Assembly (NCBI GenBank): GCA_964415065.1
Contig: CAYPYX010000004.1
Location: 1-64,000 of the forward strand
Direction of reading: 5' to 3'
Source of the DNA: VMCP01 sp964415065
GTDB taxonomy: Bacteria; Bacteroidota; Bacteroidia; NS11-12g; UBA955
DNA: 64,000 nt
Shown here: positions 36,377-45,674 of the stretch, one piece after another
How the letters are laid out: the number at the start of each line of letters is the position of its first letter
Position numbering within the stretch: the stretch's first letter is position 1
The notes under the pieces: generated by a model
What the model was told of the DNA's origin: nothing
The model's input: only the letters and a program-made list of their open reading frames with translations
Databases searched by the model: none
Program-made: the position numbers and the translations under genes

Positions 36377-37694
36377 CTTTAACCAGTTCTCCGTCGATTA
36401 AGGTTTTAGCAATAGCCATCGCAGGTTCAGATATAACTTTGTCGCCCGCTTTTAAACCTTTCGTGATTTCGAAATAATCAATATCCTGAATCCCTGTAGT
36501 AACTTCTACTGCCTTGGCTTTATTGTTTTCAAGCACAAATACATAGGTTTTACCCGGTACATATCCTTTATTATTGTTTGTATTGACAGTGGATTTGCTT
36601 TCGGTAGGTGAGGAGTTCTCATCGTTCAAAAGTGCATAAGGATTGCGGTTGGTTAATGCTGCAATAGGCAAAGCTACAACTTGCTTTTTACTCAATGTGC
36701 GAATATCTGCCGAAGCCGTCATTCCGGGAAGAAATGGATTTTTTCGTTGTGAGGTAATTAAATCCGCATAGCTTTCGCGATCCAAACGAATTTTTACTAC
36801 GTAATTCGTTACTTGTTCGGTCATGTTTTGAGCCGCATTAAATTTTGCGGAATTAGCTATTTCAGTAACCACTCCTTTGAAAGTTCTATCGGGATAAGCA
36901 TCTACGCGAACATCGGCAATATCTCCTTTGTGAACTCGAACTACATCGTTTTCATTGATATTCACCTCTACTTCCATAGAATTTAAATTACTGATACGCA
37001 TCATTTCAGTACCCGCCATTTGTGCAGTTCCTACAACACGTTCGCCTTTTTCACTGTTCAATTGAGTCACTATTCCTGACTCAGGTGCGTATATACTGGT
37101 TCTTCCTAAGGTTTTGCGAACTTCATCCAATCGAGCATCCAAACTTCTAACATTGTAAACTGCGGCCAATTTGTTCTTTGCAGAAACAATAGCTTCGGTT
37201 TTTTGCTGCTCATATTGTAAGCGCGCATTTTCCCACTCTTGTTCGCTAATTACTTTTTGATCGTATAATTTTTGCTGACGCTTGAAGTTGCTCTCTGCTA
37301 AATTCAATGCCGTTTTCGCCCTCAATTCTTGGGCTTCTGAACCCGCTAATGCCGCTTTCGCATTATCCAAATTAGCCAACATCTGATTTAAATTGGATTC
37401 GTACAATTCGGGGTTAATTCTTAATAAAAGCTGTCCTTTTACTACGCTGTCGCCCTCTTTGATGAACATTTCAGTAATTTCACCCGAAACATCCGGAGAA
37501 ATTTTCACTTCTTTTTCAGGTTGAATTTTTCCGGTAACGCTGACAATCTCCGTAATATCTCTTAACTGAATTTCCTGTACGGTTACTTCGGTAATTTCTT
37601 TACCTCCTCCAAATACTTTGGAAAGCACAATTAACAATACCACCAATCCAATACTTCCCCAAATAATCTGCTTTTTATTTAATTTTATTTTCAT
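36363..37694 (-). CDS. HlyD/MacA-type periplasmic membrane fusion protein
   Basis: Adaptor of a tripartite efflux or secretion pump. An N-terminal anchor helix (residues 9-27, IIWGSIGLVVLLIVLSKVF) is followed by a barrel-sandwich half-motif (VSVTGKIQPEKEVKISPDVSGEI), a long alpha-hairpin (about 90-190), the second lipoyl half (IYAPESGIVTQLNSEKGERV), and beta-barrel and membrane-proximal domains. A Ser/Asn-rich insertion lies near residue 370 (DENSSPTESKSTVNTNNNKG). It is followed on the upstream side by a TolC-like gene 143 bases away, but no inner-membrane pump (MacB or RND) lies next to them, so the pair must work with a pump encoded elsewhere. Confidence 0.88.
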   Translation of the reverse strand: MKIKLNKKQIIWGSIGLVVLLIVLSKVFGGGKEITEVTVQEIQLRDITEIVSVTGKIQPEKEVKISPDVSGEITEMFIKEGDSVVKGQLLLRINPELYESNLNQMLANLDNAKAALAGSEAQELRAKTALNLAESNFKRQQKLYDQKVISEQEWENARLQYEQQKTEAIVSAKNKLAAVYNVRSLDARLDEVRKTLGRTSIYAPESGIVTQLNSEKGERVVGTAQMAGTEMMRISNLNSMEVEVNINENDVVRVHKGDIADVRVDAYPDRTFKGVVTEIANSAKFNAAQNMTEQVTNYVVKIRLDRESYADLITSQRKNPFLPGMTASADIRTLSKKQVVALPIAALTNRNPYALLNDENSSPTESKSTVNTNNNKGYVPGKTYVFVLENNKAKAVEVTTGIQDIDYFEITKGLKAGDKVISEPAMAIAKTLIDGELVKVSGK

Positions 37695-37837
37695 TTTGTC
37701 GGTTTCTAAATATTTATGTTTCCTTAATATAGTTAAGTTTTCGGTATGTATTTTACGTTTGAATTACATCGAAATCCCAACGGCTAATCTCTATTATTTA
37801 TGATGGTATTATATAATTATCCCTGTTATCTGTGATA

Positions 37838-39337
37838 TTATTTACTACCCATTAACGTGCCTAACGACAATTCAATATTGTTGGTCATCATCACATCTAA
37901 AATAAGTTGACGTAAAATGAATTCGTATTTTGCGGCTAGGAAGTTTTGGTAAGCCGCAACTTCTGAATTCAATGCCAATTGTAATTCAAAAGGCGTTGAT
38001 TGTCCTGCTTGATAACGAATTTGTACGAATTCCAAATTCTGTTTTTGAGCTTCGTAGTTTTCTTTTTGTCCTAGATATTGTGCTTTTGCGTTTTCAAAAC
38101 CAAAGTATGCAGCGCTTACGTCATTGTATACAGATTGTTTGATACGCAATGCGTTTAATTCCGCTTGGGTAATGGCTAATTCGGATTTAGAAATTTGAGT
38201 ATTCGTAGCCATTTTATTATAAATAGGAACTGAAAGCGTAGCGCCAAAACTTTGACCAAAATTGTCGCGGATTTGATTTCCGAATGCAATTGTTTGTGTT
38301 TGATAATCAAATCGAGGTGCTTCTACAATAGCTCCTGATCCTTGCACTACACCGATTGGAGTGGTTCCGGCTAACGTTACATTTGTGATGGTTTTAGCAT
38401 TGTCGGAATAAACACTGCTCAAATTTCCCCCGATGAATAAACTAGGAAGCAAAGAACCTTTGGCTACTTTCAAACCCAATTGAGAACTACGCACTTTCAA
38501 CAAGCTACTTTGGTAGTCTGCGCGACGTGCCAATGCAGAATCCATTAATTGATTTAGACCGTATAATAGCTCTGTATTTTCAGAAATGGCTACTTCAAAG
38601 GGTTGTACTTCAAGAGATTCAGTTGGATCCATCATCAGCATATTTTTCAAGGTTAAGACCCTGGTTTTGTACAGATTTTCAGCTTGAACTAAGTTGGATT
38701 TAGCGTTAGATAGCTGAGCTTGAGCATTAAGAACCAATCCCTTATTTCCGGCACCTTCTTGACTCAAAAGGGTTACGCGTTTTAACTCTTTATTGAAATA
38801 TTCAATTTGAGATACGGATGCTTTTACTTGTTCTTGACTTTGCAAACACAATAAATACTGTAAAGAGATATTGAGAGCGATATTCTGACGAGTTTGAGTA
38901 ATATCCAACTCGGTAGATTGAACATTCAAACGATTTTGCTTAATGGTGTTGCGCAATTGTCCTCCGGAAAAAACAGTCCATCCCATTTGAGCTTGTAATG
39001 AGGTATTACCTACGGTGGTTTGCACGAATTGGTTGGTAAAACGGTCGATACTACGTCCGCTTTGATAAAACTGTCCTACAGAACCATTTAAATCCGGTCC
39101 TAAATTGAATAAACTCTGACGGTAATCTAGTCGAGCCGATTGATTTTGAATTTGGCTCATTTTTACATCCAAATTTCGGTTAAGTCCTAACTGGATGCAT
39201 TCCATTAAACTCATGGTTTTTTTATTGGGGGATGCAAAACTTGTGCTTTGAGAAAAAGCGTAATTTATTCCGCCAAATAAAACGATTAAAACTACTAGAA
39301 ACCGAATGCGCAGGGTGGTAACCATCATAAAGGACAC
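37838..39337 (-). CDS. TolC-like outer membrane efflux protein
   Basis: Outer-membrane factor of 499 residues. The signal peptide ends near residue 29 (GGINYAFSQ). Two repeats of the TolC fold follow, with long coiled-coil helices (LNRNLDVKMSQIQNQSARLDYRQS and ISKSELAITQAELNALRIKQSVYND) and strand segments such as LGPDLNGSVGQFYQSGRS. It pairs with the fusion protein downstream in the same orientation. The gene starts 8 codons into MSFMMVTTL-type alternatives; ATG 39337 is kept, though ATG 39325 is also possible. The start is divergent from the cobalamin riboswitch. Confidence 0.88.
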   Translation of the reverse strand: MSFMMVTTLRIRFLVVLIVLFGGINYAFSQSTSFASPNKKTMSLMECIQLGLNRNLDVKMSQIQNQSARLDYRQSLFNLGPDLNGSVGQFYQSGRSIDRFTNQFVQTTVGNTSLQAQMGWTVFSGGQLRNTIKQNRLNVQSTELDITQTRQNIALNISLQYLLCLQSQEQVKASVSQIEYFNKELKRVTLLSQEGAGNKGLVLNAQAQLSNAKSNLVQAENLYKTRVLTLKNMLMMDPTESLEVQPFEVAISENTELLYGLNQLMDSALARRADYQSSLLKVRSSQLGLKVAKGSLLPSLFIGGNLSSVYSDNAKTITNVTLAGTTPIGVVQGSGAIVEAPRFDYQTQTIAFGNQIRDNFGQSFGATLSVPIYNKMATNTQISKSELAITQAELNALRIKQSVYNDVSAAYFGFENAKAQYLGQKENYEAQKQNLEFVQIRYQAGQSTPFELQLALNSEVAAYQNFLAAKYEFILRQLILDVMMTNNIELSLGTLMGSK

Positions 39338-39544
39338 AAATCTAATAGGAAGTTAATCATATCAAAGGAGAAATTTCGATAGGATACAAATAATAACGAT
39401 GAAAAAACAGATTGAAACAACTTCTCTGTTTGCTGGTGAAATAGAAACTATCAATTTTTGGAGTTGGATGATAGAATTTGCTGTTGTTGGTTGAAATGTG
39501 GAAAAGATGACATATGTATTTTAAACAAAAGTAGTAATATTGCA

Positions 39545-39735
39545 TTCGAGTTTTGGTTTTTACCGGTCCAAGGCATGGACTGGTGAAATGAAAAGGGAAC
39601 TTCGGTGTAAGACCGAGACTGTACCCGCAGCTGTAACCTCAGCGTGAATAACGCAAACGTTTAGGCCTTTAGCCACTGTGAAAACGGGAAGGCGCCTAAA
39701 TGAGGAAGTCAGAAGACCTGCCACTCTCGCAAAAC
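39545..39735 (+). ncRNA. Cobalamin riboswitch (B12 element)
   Basis: Hallmarks of the AdoCbl/cobalamin aptamer appear in order: AAAAGGGAACTTCGGTG, then GACTGTACCCGCAGCTGTAA, GCCACTGTG, AACGGGAAGGCGCC, and the B12 box AGTCAGAAGACCTGCC at about 39708-39723. A hairpin ACCGGTCC/GGACTGGT opens the element. Downstream a CGCTTT/AAAGCG stem near 39740-39762 may be the expression platform. It stands 90 bases before btuB and should switch the operon off when cobalamin is plentiful. Confidence 0.95.
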
Positions 39736-39824
39736 AATCCGCTTTCGGGAATAAAAGCGCGGTGGTTCAGGCTTCTTTTTCGGAGGAAATCCATCCACTT
39801 TTCATTTTCCGCGAGCGTAAAACT

Positions 39825-41906
39825 ATGGTCAAAAAGGTTTTACATATCGCCCTGTGTTTTTTATCCCTTGGGATGAATACCGTTATCGCTAATTCGGCTG
39901 ATATCAAATCCGTGGATAATCGGGAATCCAATAACTATGTAAATCCAATTAATTACTGCACACTTCGTATTGGGGATTCGTTTTGTAACCGTATAAATCC
40001 AAATAAATACCACACACTTCGTATTGGGGATTCCGTTTACAACGTACCCCCAATTGATACGGTTTTTATCAAAGTTCAACGATCCGATTTCGCTACAGTT
40101 GGTCGATTTAAGTCGATTATAAGTACAGAATTACAAACGGGATTGTTGCATGAACGAATGACCGAAAATGCATCGTTTTTTAAACAATACGGTGTTTCGG
40201 GATCTTCAACTGTGAGTAAAAGGGGAGCAGATGCCACACAAACTCAAGTAGTTTGGAATGGTTTGCCCATCAATCACCCTATGTTAGGGATGACGGATTT
40301 CAACGGAATTTCCTCCTTTGCGTTCAGTGAGATTTTTATGATAGAAGGTGGAAACTCCGCATTGTTTGGAAGCGGGAGCGTGGGCGGAACGATCTTTTTA
40401 AATAACCAGTCTCAATTCGAAACCCCGCTGAAAGTATCATTATTGCAGCAATCCACTAGTTTGAACAACCACCGAACTGGATTGGATGTTAAAAAATCTT
40501 GGAAAATCACATCGGGAAATAGCTTGTTTTTACAAGCAACCATTTCTTCCATTAATGATCAAAATAGATTTCAATTTAAAGACCAATTGTCAGGACAATC
40601 GGAACTACAATGGCGAAATAACATTCATTCTGATTTGCATAATCGAAGCGGTAGACTTGTGTTGGCATTTAAGTCAAAAAAGGCTGTTCAATGGAAATGG
40701 GTTGCAGAACAAACTCACGTATTCAGAGAATTGGGCACATTGTACGGTTCCACGAAATTCATCGGGGCGCAGTGGGACCAAAACACGCGAAGTATTTTGG
40801 AAATTAAAAAAGGTTTTGATCGATGGGGAATCACACAGAAATTGGGATATACACGAGATCAAATTGTTTTTCAAGACGAAATGAACGTCCCCCAAAACAA
40901 TGAAAATCGAGATACGAGTGTTGCAACCATGCAATTTGCACAAACGGAAGTGTACTACAATCAATCGATCTTGGGCGATTTTATCATGGGATTTGATATT
41001 CAAAATCAAGTTGGCAGATCACCTTATTTCGGAGGAAAAGATTTGGTTACAACATCTAAAAATCGATTGTTACCTGCTCAATTTCTGGGATGGAAGAAAA
41101 AGTGGATTGACTGGGAGTGCTTATCTAATTTTAGATTTGAATGGTTAGAAAAGGTGGCCACATACGGTGTAAGTGGTGAGTATTTAAAGATTAAACACAA
41201 CAAGATCCGTTTCGATGCCCATTCACATTTTCGTAGACCTACTTTGAATGATCAATTTTGGTATTCTCCCGATGCTCTAAAAGACGGAGTAAAGTCTGAA
41301 ACGGGTTGGGCAACTGAGATAGGTTGGAGTACGGATTGGCAGAATAATGAACATTCGGTTCAAATTAAGCAGCAAACTGCGGTTTATTACAGAGAGTTGA
41401 ATCACCCGATTATTTGGACGCCCACGGGTGCGTTTTGGAGCGCTCGCAACTTCCATTTTGGGAAGTACTATGGATTGCAGTCGGAAGGTAAATTTACTGC
41501 ACTCAAAAAAAAGGGTTCGGCTTGGATTTCGTATCATTTCGATGCTGTGAATGCTCAGGTAAAACGAACTGAATCGGATGCATTCTTTGAGCAAATTTTT
41601 ATCCCTGATTTCATGGGAAATTTGGAAATAGGAATTGCGATGAAACAACACAGAATTTCGATTAAAGGTACACATACAGGAAACCGATTTACTCAAACCG
41701 ATAATCAAAATTGGCTGCCTGGATATCGATTGATCTCATTGGATTATCAATGGAACACCTGGTGGTTTAAGCAACCGATAGCATTGGGATTTTCACTGCA
41801 AAATGCAACCAATACAGTATATCAGAATATGCCGGGTAGGCCAATGCCACCTCGATTTATAGGAATTAAAGTAAATTATCAATTCACAAAACACAATACT
41901 AAATAA
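39825..41906 (+). CDS. btuB: TonB-dependent cobalamin receptor
   Basis: Outer-membrane TonB-dependent receptor for B12. The ATG at 39825 gives a signal peptide (MVKKVLHIALCFLSLGMNTVIANS); the open frame further upstream is riboswitch sequence. The plug domain contains TENASFFKQYGVSGSSTVSKRGADATQTQVVWNGLPINHPMLGMTD and EGGNSALFGSGSVGGTIFLN, typical of BtuB-like receptors, followed by a 22-strand-type barrel. Residues about 42-77 are a tandem duplication of 18 residues (CTLRIGDSFCNRINPNKY / HTLRIGDSVYN). Control by the riboswitch and the downstream btuH- and btuG-like genes support the substrate assignment. Confidence 0.93.
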   Translation: MVKKVLHIALCFLSLGMNTVIANSADIKSVDNRESNNYVNPINYCTLRIGDSFCNRINPNKYHTLRIGDSVYNVPPIDTVFIKVQRSDFATVGRFKSIISTELQTGLLHERMTENASFFKQYGVSGSSTVSKRGADATQTQVVWNGLPINHPMLGMTDFNGISSFAFSEIFMIEGGNSALFGSGSVGGTIFLNNQSQFETPLKVSLLQQSTSLNNHRTGLDVKKSWKITSGNSLFLQATISSINDQNRFQFKDQLSGQSELQWRNNIHSDLHNRSGRLVLAFKSKKAVQWKWVAEQTHVFRELGTLYGSTKFIGAQWDQNTRSILEIKKGFDRWGITQKLGYTRDQIVFQDEMNVPQNNENRDTSVATMQFAQTEVYYNQSILGDFIMGFDIQNQVGRSPYFGGKDLVTTSKNRLLPAQFLGWKKKWIDWECLSNFRFEWLEKVATYGVSGEYLKIKHNKIRFDAHSHFRRPTLNDQFWYSPDALKDGVKSETGWATEIGWSTDWQNNEHSVQIKQQTAVYYRELNHPIIWTPTGAFWSARNFHFGKYYGLQSEGKFTALKKKGSAWISYHFDAVNAQVKRTESDAFFEQIFIPDFMGNLEIGIAMKQHRISIKGTHTGNRFTQTDNQNWLPGYRLISLDYQWNTWWFKQPIALGFSLQNATNTVYQNMPGRPMPPRFIGIKVNYQFTKHNTK
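39952..40059 (+). repeat. 54-bp in-frame tandem duplication in btuB
   Basis: CACTTCGTATTGGGGATTC occurs at 39961 and again at 40015, 54 bases apart, within two diverged copies that encode NPINYCTLRIGDSFCNRI and NPNKYHTLRIGDSVYNVP. It lies between signal peptide and plug. Confidence 0.8.
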
Positions 41907-41907
41907 T

Positions 41908-42957
41908 ATGAAAATCAGTTTTAACAAGTTGTTTCAATCCATCACTGCCGTTTTAGTAGTAAACGCTGCAATTGGATTCAATTTTGGAGGTGCTCAAACC
42001 ATTCCTTATGCCGTAGCCACATTTGAAGAATACACAACCTCTCTGGCCGCAGATCAAGTCGAAGATGGTTCCAAGGGAAATACGAATTACAATTTCAACA
42101 ATGGACTATTGATTATGAGTACCAGTTGGGACACCAGCTTTGGAGGATATTTTCAAAGTGGAGGTTGGGCATTTTCAAGAAAGAACTACTACACCGTAGA
42201 GCCTAGCGATTTTTCCAAACATTTATATGCTGCTTCAGCTGGTAAAGGTTATGAACTGTCGGATGTTTATGCAATTGGATCTAATACAGCCCATATTAAA
42301 TTAAACCGTGGAGTGGATACTGCTTGGAATTTTTTCGGATTTCAACTCACGAATACCACTTTTGCTCGAAACTCCATGCTTTTCGGAGATGCTTTCGCCA
42401 AGAAATTTAATGCAGCCGATAGAGATTCATTCGTTTTGATCATCTCTGGATTCAGAAAAGGTGAATTAAAAAAATCCAAGCGCGTAATGTTAGCCGATTT
42501 TAGGGATGCTGACCCCGGAAAACATTTTATACTGAGTAATTGGGAATTCGTAGAATTCAATGAAATCGTGGATAGTGTGCGTTTCGATATGGAAAGTTCG
42601 GATAATAGTTCTTGGGGAATGAATACTCCGGCCTACTTTGCTATTGATAACATCGAACTTTCATTACCTGGTTCGGTAAAAAATATCAGCACACTACCTT
42701 TGAAATTATTTCCCAATCCGGCTTCAGGACAAGTTAAATGGATGTTGCCTGAAAACGAACGTCCCCAAAGCATAAAAATAACCAATTTGATGGGAGCCGT
42801 GATGTTGAATCAATCTCCAGAAAGTAATGGGGTTCAGTTTGAAAGCCAAATTTCAAATGAATTAGACTTACAAAGGTTTCCCACTGGAATATACTTAGTG
42901 GAAGTTGAGAGTCAAACTCAAAAACGCTATGTTTCCAAATTGCAGGTGGTTAAATAA
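41908..42957 (+). CDS. DUF4465 (BtuH-like) cobalamin-binding protein with T9SS signal
   Basis: Surface protein of the DUF4465 family, to which the Bacteroides cobalamin-binding protein BtuH2 belongs. A signal peptide is followed by ATFEEYTTSLAADQVEDGSKGN, SGGWAFSRKNYY, DVYAIGSNTAHIKLN and WGMNTPAYFAIDNIEL, which match the family. BtuH in Bacteroides is a lipoprotein. This protein has no lipobox and instead ends with a type A T9SS sorting domain (LPLKLFPNPASGQVKW to SKLQVVK). It starts one base after the btuB stop, so it is part of the riboswitch operon. Role: capturing B12 on the cell surface and passing it to BtuB. Confidence 0.85.
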   Translation: MKISFNKLFQSITAVLVVNAAIGFNFGGAQTIPYAVATFEEYTTSLAADQVEDGSKGNTNYNFNNGLLIMSTSWDTSFGGYFQSGGWAFSRKNYYTVEPSDFSKHLYAASAGKGYELSDVYAIGSNTAHIKLNRGVDTAWNFFGFQLTNTTFARNSMLFGDAFAKKFNAADRDSFVLIISGFRKGELKKSKRVMLADFRDADPGKHFILSNWEFVEFNEIVDSVRFDMESSDNSSWGMNTPAYFAIDNIELSLPGSVKNISTLPLKLFPNPASGQVKWMLPENERPQSIKITNLMGAVMLNQSPESNGVQFESQISNELDLQRFPTGIYLVEVESQTQKRYVSKLQVVK

Positions 42958-43096
42958 ATCTATTATTTATCATTGAAACTTCACCGAATTGACAGCACAA
43001 CCATGTTATTAACGCACTTTTTGGTAAGTGAATGCACAATCATGGCAAAAGAAAATGACCAAAGTGGAAAAGTATAATCGTTGCAAAAAAGCACTA

Positions 43097-44179
43097 ATGT
43101 TGACAAATCCTGTTATCACCCGAAGGCTTGGGATGCTCATTTTGAGCATCCTTTTTACCCTAAATTCATGTATTAAAGAGCCTCCCAAGCCTTCGGGAAA
43201 TGGGAATCCGAATAATTTCGCGGGCACACGAGTAGTAGTACTTTGTGAAGGGAATTACTTATGGAATAATGCTTCTTTAGATGTGTACCTTCCAGATTCT
43301 CAAAAGGTCTACAACAATGTTTTTGAAAGCGCAAATGGAACGGATTTGGGAGATGTTCTGCAATCAGCTTTGCAGCTGAATGGTAAATTGAATTTGGTGG
43401 TCAATAACAGCGGTAAAATTGTCCAAATAGATTCCCGTACGTTCAAAATTACCCAATCCAATTCCGGATTTGTTTCGCCGCGATACTTAGCATCGGCAAT
43501 GGGTAAATTGTTTGTTTCCGATATTAAGTCGCCTTACATCGTAGTATTGGATTCTCAAACTTTACAAAAAGTTGGTTCCATCCAAATTCCCGATCAGATT
43601 GTAAGCGGAGAATCGTATTGGTCTGAACAAATGGTGGTTTTGGATTCTATGGTTTATGTAGCACTCGAATCCGGTAAATTAATGGAGATAAATGCACGTA
43701 GCCAAAAAAGGGAACTTGTGAATGCCGAGCCTGGCTCAACACAGATTTGCTTAGACGCACAGAAAAGAATCTGGATGTTATGTTCTCAAAATGGTAAGGC
43801 GGTTTTGTTGCAAATCAATCCCAATTCCAAATCAATAGAACAACGAATCCCTGTTCTTCCTCAATTGAGCAATGCAAGTGCTTCTAAAATGGTACTCTCC
43901 AAGTCCGGAGATAAATTATATTTAATCGTTAATGGTAAACTCTACGGACTTCCCATATCGGCAAATACACAAGCTCAAAGTATTTATTCTATTTCCATAA
44001 ATGGATTGAAGAATGCCTACGGTTTAAATGTAAATCCATTTAATGGAGATATTTATGTAGCGGATGCAATAGATTATGTGTCCAACGGAAGTGTCTTTGT
44101 ATTAGATAATACAGAAAAAGTGAAATCTCAATTCAGCACGGGTGTGATTCCAACGGATTTCGTTTTCTTAAGAGAATGA
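43097..44179 (+). CDS. btuG: BtuG-like beta-propeller lipoprotein (DUF5074/YncE-like)
   Basis: Cell-surface lipoprotein predicted to fold as a seven-bladed propeller and bind cobalamin with very high affinity next to BtuB, as BtuG does in Bacteroides. The lipobox TLNSC is close to the N-terminus. Propeller repeats include GTRVVVLCEGNYLWNNASLDVYL, LNLVVNNSGKIVQIDSRTF, LFVSDIKSPYIVVLDSQTLQKVG, and the closing NPFNGDIYVADAIDYVSNGSVFVLD typical of DUF5074 proteins. The ATG at 43097 places the lipobox Cys near residue 25; a later ATG at 43133 is also possible. Third gene of the riboswitch-controlled B12 operon. Confidence 0.87.
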   Translation: MLTNPVITRRLGMLILSILFTLNSCIKEPPKPSGNGNPNNFAGTRVVVLCEGNYLWNNASLDVYLPDSQKVYNNVFESANGTDLGDVLQSALQLNGKLNLVVNNSGKIVQIDSRTFKITQSNSGFVSPRYLASAMGKLFVSDIKSPYIVVLDSQTLQKVGSIQIPDQIVSGESYWSEQMVVLDSMVYVALESGKLMEINARSQKRELVNAEPGSTQICLDAQKRIWMLCSQNGKAVLLQINPNSKSIEQRIPVLPQLSNASASKMVLSKSGDKLYLIVNGKLYGLPISANTQAQSIYSISINGLKNAYGLNVNPFNGDIYVADAIDYVSNGSVFVLDNTEKVKSQFSTGVIPTDFVFLRE

Positions 44180-44192
44180 CACTTTTGTTGAG

Positions 44193-44200
44193 TATCTTTG
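44193..44200 (+). promoter_or_regulatory. Putative -7 box for the lptF/G gene
   Basis: TATCTTTG matches TAnnTTTG and lies 20 bases before the GTG start at 44220, so this gene could be transcribed separately from the B12 operon. No clear -33 element is visible. Confidence 0.4.
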
Positions 44201-44219
44201 CGGTATATTTTTAGAACGC

Positions 44220-45674
44220 GTGCCTTCTTTCTTCAAAATTAGAAACATCGACAAGTTAATCCTTCGGTCTTATATAGGTCCGTTTATGGTAACTTTTGTC
44301 TTAAGCTTGTTCTTGTTTTTAATGCAATTCCTGTGGAAATACATCGACGAATTAGTAGGAAAGGGCATTCCAACTGGCGTATTAATCAAACTTATTGGTT
44401 TATCCTTGGCCGATTTAGTGCCTATGGCCTTGCCGCTAACCGTAATGGTGGCTGCCTTAATGACTTTTGGAAACCTTTCAGAAAGCTTTGAATTGGTGGC
44501 TATGAAAGCCAATGGCGTTTCGCTCCTGCGAATTTTACGTCCCGTATTCTTATTTATGTCTGCACTGGTCTTTGCTAATTTCCTTTTTTTGAATTTCGTA
44601 ATTCCAAAAGCCAATTTGGAATTCAAAGCCATGCTGCTGGATCTGAGATCCAAAAAGCCCGCTTTTAATATAGATGCTGGACAATTTTATCAACAAATCG
44701 ACGGGGTAGCAATTCGAATCGGTGAAAAAGCGGAAGACAATGAAACGGTTAAAGATGTCCTAATTTACGAATACAAAAACGATGATTCCAAGCGACTGAA
44801 TGTTATTCGTGCTGATCACGGTAAAATGGTGATGTCAGCAGATCAACGCATTTTGAATTTTACTCTTTACGATGGCGTTCGATACGAAGAAATGACATCA
44901 GCGGAATCGTATAAACGCACATTGCCTTTTAATCAAATGTATTTTAAAAAGCAGCAAATGGTGGTGGATTTGTCAAGTTTGGATTTTACCTTCTCCGACA
45001 GGGAACGAATGTCGACCGACTACCGTTTGTTGAATGTTAATCAGTTGTTCTTGGAAATTGATTCATTCGATATGCGAATGCAAAAGCATTATTTGGATAA
45101 TCAGAATTATTTGAATCGTTTAATCCATTACACGCCGAGTTTCCCGAATCCCGTTCCAGGCAAAAGCGCTCAAATTGATGGGTTTCGTGAATTAAAGGAT
45201 ACCAGTATCTACAACAACTACTCGAAAACCAAACACATGGCTATGAAGTCACTGGCAGTTTCTTTGGCTCGAGGCATAAAAGGCACATTGGATGGATATG
45301 CATCCACTGTAGAGTTCGAGAAAAAGGATGTTGCATTATATCAAAGTGAACTTCACAAGAAATTTTCCTACTCATTTTTGTTAATGATGCTCTTTTTAAT
45401 AGCTGCTCCTTTGGGTGCAATTATTAAAAAAGGAGGAATTGGGTTGCCCTTGGTAATTAGCGTGCTCCTGTTTGTTTTGTTTTATGCCATCAACATTACC
45501 GGTGAAAAAATGGGTAAAGAGTTGGTGGTGCCCGTATGGTTTGGAATGTGGATGAGCACTTTAGTTCTTCTTCCCATCGCCTTAATCATTACGTTTCAAG
45601 CTTTGAGAGATCGATCTTTCTTTTCCGGGGGATTCAAACTCCGCTTTAATCTATTTAGAAGAAGTAAAAAATGA
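44220..45674 (+). CDS. LptF/LptG family permease
   Basis: Inner-membrane component of the LPS transport ABC complex (YjgP/YjgQ family). N-terminal helices (ILRSYIGPFMVTFVLSLFLFLMQFLWKYIDELVGKG) and MALPLTVMVAALMTFGNLSE fit the family. A large periplasmic beta-jelly-roll follows, then three C-terminal helices (FLLMMLFLIAAPLGAIIKKGGIGLPLVISVL and on). It starts with GTG; no nearby ATG keeps the first helix. The stop overlaps the glycosyltransferase start by 4 bases, a hint that the two serve the same envelope pathway. Confidence 0.9.
   Translation: MPSFFKIRNIDKLILRSYIGPFMVTFVLSLFLFLMQFLWKYIDELVGKGIPTGVLIKLIGLSLADLVPMALPLTVMVAALMTFGNLSESFELVAMKANGVSLLRILRPVFLFMSALVFANFLFLNFVIPKANLEFKAMLLDLRSKKPAFNIDAGQFYQQIDGVAIRIGEKAEDNETVKDVLIYEYKNDDSKRLNVIRADHGKMVMSADQRILNFTLYDGVRYEEMTSAESYKRTLPFNQMYFKKQQMVVDLSSLDFTFSDRERMSTDYRLLNVNQLFLEIDSFDMRMQKHYLDNQNYLNRLIHYTPSFPNPVPGKSAQIDGFRELKDTSIYNNYSKTKHMAMKSLAVSLARGIKGTLDGYASTVEFEKKDVALYQSELHKKFSYSFLLMMLFLIAAPLGAIIKKGGIGLPLVISVLLFVLFYAINITGEKMGKELVVPVWFGMWMSTLVLLPIALIITFQALRDRSFFSGGFKLRFNLFRRSKK

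Noticed and set aside
39678..39824. Upstream extension of btuB
   Set aside because: It overlaps the B12 box and riboswitch end; the ATG at 39825 gives a normal signal peptide.
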